Source of the DNA: Gammaproteobacteria bacterium | Lineage (GTDB): Bacteria; Pseudomonadota; Gammaproteobacteria; Eutrophobiales; Eutrophobiaceae | Reading direction: 5' to 3' | Length of the DNA: 28,227 bases | Assembly (NCBI GenBank): GCA_015661095.1 | Contig: JACVQI010000028.1 | Location: 1-28,227, forward strand | In this document: one piece after another, positions 25,166 through 28,227 of the stretch | Numbering within the stretch: position 1 is the stretch's first letter | Layout: each line of letters opens with the position of its first letter | The notes under the pieces: model-generated | The model's database searches: none | The model's input: only the letters and a program-made list of their open reading frames with translations | What the model was told of the DNA's origin: nothing | Translations under genes and position numbers: made by a program

Positions 25166-26650
25166 TTAGTGTGTTAACGGCGTTCGGGTATTTTGCAATA
25201 CCGTATCTTCTTCAACCGGAAAATCAGCAGGGCGGGTGGTGAAGCGCAGGTAGATATCACCTATTTCGATAATGTCACCTTCTTCCAGTTTTTTCTTTTT
25301 CACCTGTTCGGAATTGACGAATACACCATTCAGGGAATCGACATCGAAAATGACAAACTTGCCATTACTGTAGCGCTGGATCTCGGCATGCCGGCGCGAA
25401 ACGGACTTGTCATTCAGAGGTAATTCATTGTCTCTGGTCCTGCCGATGCGCCAGGTGGTGTTGGTGATTGGATAGCGTATTCCGGATTCGTCCTGTACCA
25501 CAAGATAGGCATAGGGTTTATAGACAGTGGTACCGGTTTTCCCGGCATTGCTCTTGGGTGTTCTCAGTTGCTGGTAGGTTACGGCAAGAATGATCAGTGT
25601 CAGGACAATCAGGATCAGGAATGCCACCGGGATGCCATACCAGAGCCAGACATCGATTTTCTGTGGCTCCTGGACTGGCGCGACTATCCGGATCGGTTGT
25701 GGTTGCTGCGGGACCGTTTCTGCCGGTTTGGTAGAGGTTCGATTGGTGACGGGGACATTAATATTGAACTTTCCCGATGCAGATTCCAGTGTCAGCGTAA
25801 TTTCACTACTTGCGGCTGCACCTGCCCCTAAAACTGGCGCCAGGTCCACAGTAAATTCACCGCCTCGATCAATATTACTGAAAGGATCAAGCAAAAATGT
25901 ATCAGGTAGGTTGAAATTGTTATCCGCCTCAACATAGATTCCACCGGATTCCTCACTGAACCGCCGTATCGTTTGTAATGCAACTGAGAGAGTAATAGTG
26001 CGAGGATAGCCAAGGCTGTTGATAATGACATTCGCCTGGTGTGCGGCCCTGATGACGTCCTGGTGGAAATACGCCCGATCTTCCGCCTGTCCGTCCGAAA
26101 ACACGATGATAGCCTTTCTGTTTGCTGTTGTTGCGGCGACAGCCGCAACCGCCTTACTGACATTCCGGTAGAGTTCGGTCGTTTTCCCCGTTGCTCGCAG
26201 ACTGTGGGCGGCGGAGATGATTTGAGATGGTGGTGAACCGATGGGGGCAACAATCCGTAAATCCTTGTCAAAACTGGCAAGTCCGAATTTGTGATAAGGC
26301 TTTCCTGCACTCAGCAGTTTTTCGATATGGTTGATATTTTTTTCGATAACGATTTGTCGGGCCGGGTCGCTCGTATCTACGACGAATAGTACTGCCACGG
26401 TTGTGTTGATGTCGGGATAGGTCGTTTCATCCTTGATGCTCAGGGATTCCTGGCCGCTAGCAGCGCTGATTTTTTGAATTGATATCTGGGTGAGAGGACG
26501 GTAATTACAGTTCAGAGTGGTGTTATTGCTCTGATTGCATGTCAGGTCCAGGTCATCGGTCAGGGAATTCCACGTCCTGCCCACCGGGGCGAAGAACAGT
26601 AATACGCTGCACAGACTAATCCTTATAAAATAAAGCATTAAAATATCCAT
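25166..26650 (-). CDS. Membrane protein with extracytoplasmic VWA and cytoplasmic FHA domains
   Basis: No gene name is recognised. The 494 residues begin with a hydrophobic signal sequence (about 5-22). A VWA-like domain spans about 85-255, with AVLFVVDTSDPARQ, GKTTELY and IIVFSDGQAEDR. The MIDAS is degenerate: DTSDP where DxSxS is expected, although D186 of FSDG is kept. A Pro/Gln-rich linker (310-330) leads to one membrane helix (335-357). A textbook FHA domain follows at about 380-470: WRIGRTRDNELPLNDKSVSRRH, with G403, R404, S417, R419/R420, H421 and N441-G442. FHA domains bind phosphothreonine, so the predicted topology places a phosphopeptide reader in the cytoplasm linked to a VWA domain in the periplasm. 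The tail EEDTVLQNTRT has a Thr in an acidic setting that could itself be phosphorylated. No Ser/Thr kinase is in the window. ATG 26638 is an alternative start. Confidence 0.85.
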   Translation of the reverse strand: MDILMLYFIRISLCSVLLFFAPVGRTWNSLTDDLDLTCNQSNNTTLNCNYRPLTQISIQKISAASGQESLSIKDETTYPDINTTVAVLFVVDTSDPARQIVIEKNINHIEKLLSAGKPYHKFGLASFDKDLRIVAPIGSPPSQIISAAHSLRATGKTTELYRNVSKAVAAVAATTANRKAIIVFSDGQAEDRAYFHQDVIRAAHQANVIINSLGYPRTITLSVALQTIRRFSEESGGIYVEADNNFNLPDTFLLDPFSNIDRGGEFTVDLAPVLGAGAAASSEITLTLESASGKFNINVPVTNRTSTKPAETVPQQPQPIRIVAPVQEPQKIDVWLWYGIPVAFLILIVLTLIILAVTYQQLRTPKSNAGKTGTTVYKPYAYLVVQDESGIRYPITNTTWRIGRTRDNELPLNDKSVSRRHAEIQRYSNGKFVIFDVDSLNGVFVNSEQVKKKKLEEGDIIEIGDIYLRFTTRPADFPVEEDTVLQNTRTPLTH

Positions 26651-26871
26651 CCATATTATTGAATTTTTGATATTTTTACTTTAGCAATTATTGTGAAAAG
26701 GTCAACTTGGTGAATTTAATGAATTACTTAAATTATACTGATAATTAAGATAATAAGTATATATTTAACAAATAGTTACAAATTATTAGTGAGAAACATT
26801 CTATGTATTGCGTCGGGGTGGGATTACAGTAGTTATTTTGTTGCAGGTAGGTTTGATTGTTCGATAAGCGG
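26651..26871. other. AT-rich intergenic region upstream of the VWA-FHA gene
   Basis: No gene is seen. Bases 26701-26760 contain only 12 G or C out of 60. A near-perfect AT hairpin (26727-26736 with 26741-26749) lacks a T tract. On the minus strand a perfect TATAAT reads 26737-26732, a possible -10 box for the VWA-FHA gene, but no matching -35 box is visible. Confidence 0.4.
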
Positions 26872-27489
26872 TTAATTTTGAATAAATACTGGGGTACCCT
26901 TCGTGACGTACTGGCGCAAGATATCGATTTCCTCATTGGTGAGAGCGATACAGCCTTCGGTCCAGTTAACTGATTGATGTATCAGCAGTCTATCGGTCGT
27001 CGAATCTTCCCCTATGCCATGGATGCCGATGTAACCACCCAGCTTGGTATTTTGCGGGGGCATTTCATGGTTCTTGAACGCCAGGGCGATCTGTTTGAAT
27101 TCGGCTGAGGAAATGATTTGATCCTGGTAACCGTGCCAGGCGTCGAGCAGGTTTGGGTAACTGATCTGCATAAAGAAGAAAAACTTGCTTTCCGGCTTGA
27201 AGTCCAGGATCCGGTAAAAACCTACCGGTGTGCGGTTATCACCCAGGTGCCTTTTCGGACCATTGTCGCCCTTACCATAGGCGATGTGGAAGGTTTGTAT
27301 GGTCTGCTCCCCACGCTTCAGCCGCAGCTCCTGTGTGGATTTGATAATCTCAAGTCTGTAACCATCATCAGCCTTAACAATAATGGGAGTGAATATGGAA
27401 AAAGATAGAAAAAGACTTACTAAAGCACGAGGTATCAATTGAATAGCGGCAGTAGACTTCGAATTAAACAGGCAGTTGTAATTGGGCAT
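26872..27489 (-). CDS. YkuD-family L,D-transpeptidase, periplasmic
   Basis: YkuD-fold enzymes use a catalytic cysteine to cut and form links at meso-diaminopimelate in peptidoglycan, or to attach or release lipoproteins. The ATG at 27489 gives 205 residues with a signal peptide probably cleaved after KA40. The domain starts with YRLEIIKSTQELRLKRG; DNRTPVGFYRILDF and YIGIHGIG (H157) follow. The catalytic Cys is C180 in WTEGCIAL, where most relatives have SHGC; Glu replaces that His. The YPN and KF/FMQIS segment suggests the small YafK-like branch, but this is not firm. A longer frame to 27648 would run into the divergent gene and is rejected. Same strand as the VWA-FHA gene, 221 bp upstream of it. 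Confidence 0.85.
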   Translation of the reverse strand: MPNYNCLFNSKSTAAIQLIPRALVSLFLSFSIFTPIIVKADDGYRLEIIKSTQELRLKRGEQTIQTFHIAYGKGDNGPKRHLGDNRTPVGFYRILDFKPESKFFFFMQISYPNLLDAWHGYQDQIISSAEFKQIALAFKNHEMPPQNTKLGGYIGIHGIGEDSTTDRLLIHQSVNWTEGCIALTNEEIDILRQYVTKGTPVFIQN

Positions 27490-27576
27490 AAAGGTTTTTT
27501 CTCTCCCGCTCGGACTGTGGTCATAATACAATAAATTGATTTTTAATGAATACTGAGATTTTATCCGGAGGTAATT
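27490..27576. promoter_or_regulatory. Divergent intergenic region, transpeptidase / DUF1244 gene
   Basis: This 87-bp gap must carry start signals for both genes. The plus-strand gene has a strong GGAGGT (27566-27571) close to its ATG. On the minus strand a TATTAT with TTCATT 16 bases upstream is a weak promoter candidate. No clear operator was found. Confidence 0.35.
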
Positions 27577-27885
27577 ATGGAAGCGCGTGAGCGAACTGAA
27601 CTCGAGGCGGCTGTTTTTCGTACCCTGGTGCAGCATCTGCGGGAACATAACGAAGTCCAGAACATCGATCTGATGATACTGGCCGGATTCTGCCGGAATT
27701 GCCTGTCTAAATGGTATAAAGCCGCTGCTGAAGATCGTGGCATAGCCATGGACGACGGTGAGGCCCGGGAAATTATCTATGGTATGCCCTACGCGGAATG
27801 GAAGAAGAGATACGATAAAGAGGCGACGCCGGAACAGCTGGCAGCCTACGCCAAACGCCAGGCCAGGGAATCCGCCGACAAATAA
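27577..27885 (+). CDS. DUF1244 family protein
   Basis: The 102-residue protein carries the conserved core of DUF1244: VFRTLVQHLREH, then AGFCRNCLSKWYKAAAE, then IIYGMPYAEWKKRY. The function is unknown; the family is small, soluble and mostly proteobacterial. The two cysteines in FCRNC are the most conserved part and might bind metal, which is a guess. GGAGGT gives a good translation start at ATG 27577. It is divergent from the transpeptidase gene. The C-terminus is alanine-rich and charged. Confidence 0.9.
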   Translation: MEARERTELEAAVFRTLVQHLREHNEVQNIDLMILAGFCRNCLSKWYKAAAEDRGIAMDDGEAREIIYGMPYAEWKKRYDKEATPEQLAAYAKRQARESADK

Positions 27886-28073
27886 TGAACACGGGCTATC
27901 AACCGCCGACCAATACGATAACGGCGGTTCATGGGATAAAAATAAATGGGACGAAGAACAGATATAAGCTGAATTCTATAACTGGTGCCGGATGACGGAT
28001 TTGACAATTTTGACGGGATCAAAATTATTCATTACATCCCTGTAATTCACCCTTCGGGCCATCCTTCTGCTGT
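27886..28073. other. Intergenic sequence with small hairpins and a possible 36-codon ORF
   Basis: An ATG at 27885 overlaps the DUF1244 stop by one base (TAATG) and opens a 36-residue frame to 27995 (MNTGYQPPTNTITAVHG...). No homology is recognised, so it is not called as a gene. A perfect 8-bp stem (27901-27908 with 27922-27929) lies inside it but has no T tract. Further on, 28031-28035 pairs with 28042-28046, and CCC-TTC-GGG at 28050-28058 begins the run of hairpins that continues to the window end. Confidence 0.35.
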
Positions 28074-28180
28074 TCACAAAACTGTACGGAACAGGTTTTG
28101 AACATTATGCGAAGCATAATGGCCTGAAAGGCGAGGTACATGGAAGTACCGAGTAAAATCTGTTCCCTACGATTTTGTGA
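28074..28180. repeat. Fold-back element: 26-nt inverted arms around three hairpins
   Basis: The left arm 28074-28099 matches the reverse complement of the right arm 28155-28180 at 22 of 26 positions, including TCACAAAA/TTTTGTGA and GGAACAG/CTGTTCC. Between the arms lie three hairpins: 28103-28110 with 28114-28121 (8 bp, GAA loop), 28122-28124 with 28130-28132 (3 bp, the weakest), and 28135-28139 with 28146-28150 (GGTAC/GTACC). The predicted shape is a cloverleaf with a long closing stem. It is not a tRNA: there is no T-loop or CCA. It may be a structured RNA, a MITE-like repeat or a palindromic intergenic repeat. Confidence 0.6.
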
Positions 28181-28183
28181 TAC

Positions 28184-28225
28184 GCGCTAGCGCCCCCGTA
28201 GGGGTAGCCTGCAAGAAAGCAGGCT
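28184..28225. repeat. Hairpin cluster at the right window edge
   Basis: The perfect palindrome gcgctagcgc (28184-28193) is followed by CCCC-GTA-GGGG (28194-28204) and by AGCCTGC/GCAGGCT (28206-28212 with 28219-28225) around aagaaa. The last could be a terminator, but the window ends two bases later, so a T tract cannot be assessed. It may be part of the same element as the fold-back to its left. Confidence 0.5.
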
Positions 28226-28227
28226 AT

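Noticed and set aside
28100..28154. tRNA gene suggested by the cloverleaf shape
   Set aside because: No T-loop or D-loop consensus, wrong arm lengths, no plausible anticodon arm and no CCA end.
28031..28225. Integron attC site
   Set aside because: No GTTRRRY core site is visible and no integrase or gene cassette is adjacent.

Overview
The window looks like a chromosomal segment (or draft contig) of a Gram-negative gammaproteobacterium. The evidence is the gene order from glnD-map through rpsB-tsf-pyrH-frr-uppS-cdsA-dxr-rseP-bamA-skp-lpxD-fabZ-lpxA-lpxB-rnhB-dnaE-accA-tilS, the presence of a MutH endonuclease, and protein lengths close to those of E. coli. I cannot name a genus. Both window edges lie in repeated or self-complementary DNA, as expected where a draft assembly breaks.

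Positions 1-4361 hold a minus-strand operon, map-glnD-mutH (protein maturation, nitrogen signalling, mismatch repair), with junctions of 3 bp and a 4-bp overlap. Facing mutH tail to tail, at the extreme left edge, is the 3' end of a second mutH-like reading frame. It is identical to mutH over 59 bp and then diverges. The 170 bp between the two stop codons is packed with palindromes and GTGAGGA-type repeats.

From a divergent promoter region (4362-4586), a long plus-strand array runs to 25146. It starts with translation genes (rpsB with an unusually long S2 tail, tsf, frr) and pyrH, continues with isoprenoid and phospholipid synthesis (uppS, cdsA, dxr) and envelope assembly (rseP, bamA, skp), then lipid A and fatty acid synthesis (lpxD, fabZ, lpxA, lpxB, accA), and finally replication and tRNA modification (rnhB, dnaE, tilS). 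Many junctions overlap by a few bases. Three of the widest gaps (tsf/pyrH, frr/uppS, dxr/rseP) are filled by short purine-rich repeats related to those beside mutH. Non-ATG starts are common: TTG for mutH, pyrH, skp, lpxA and probably tilS; GTG for cdsA, lpxD and lpxB.

Beyond tilS the conserved order ends. Two minus-strand genes follow: a predicted membrane protein with a periplasmic VWA domain and a cytoplasmic FHA domain, and a small periplasmic YkuD-type L,D-transpeptidase, separated by an AT-rich gap. A divergent DUF1244 gene comes next. The last ~200 bp is an elaborate fold-back: 26-nt inverted arms around three small hairpins, then more hairpins.

The core genes are ordinary. The points that stand out are the convergent mutH copy, the repeats occupying operon junctions, the histone-like S2 tail, an LpxA ruler residue predicting short acyl chains, the VWA-TM-FHA protein and the terminal fold-back element.
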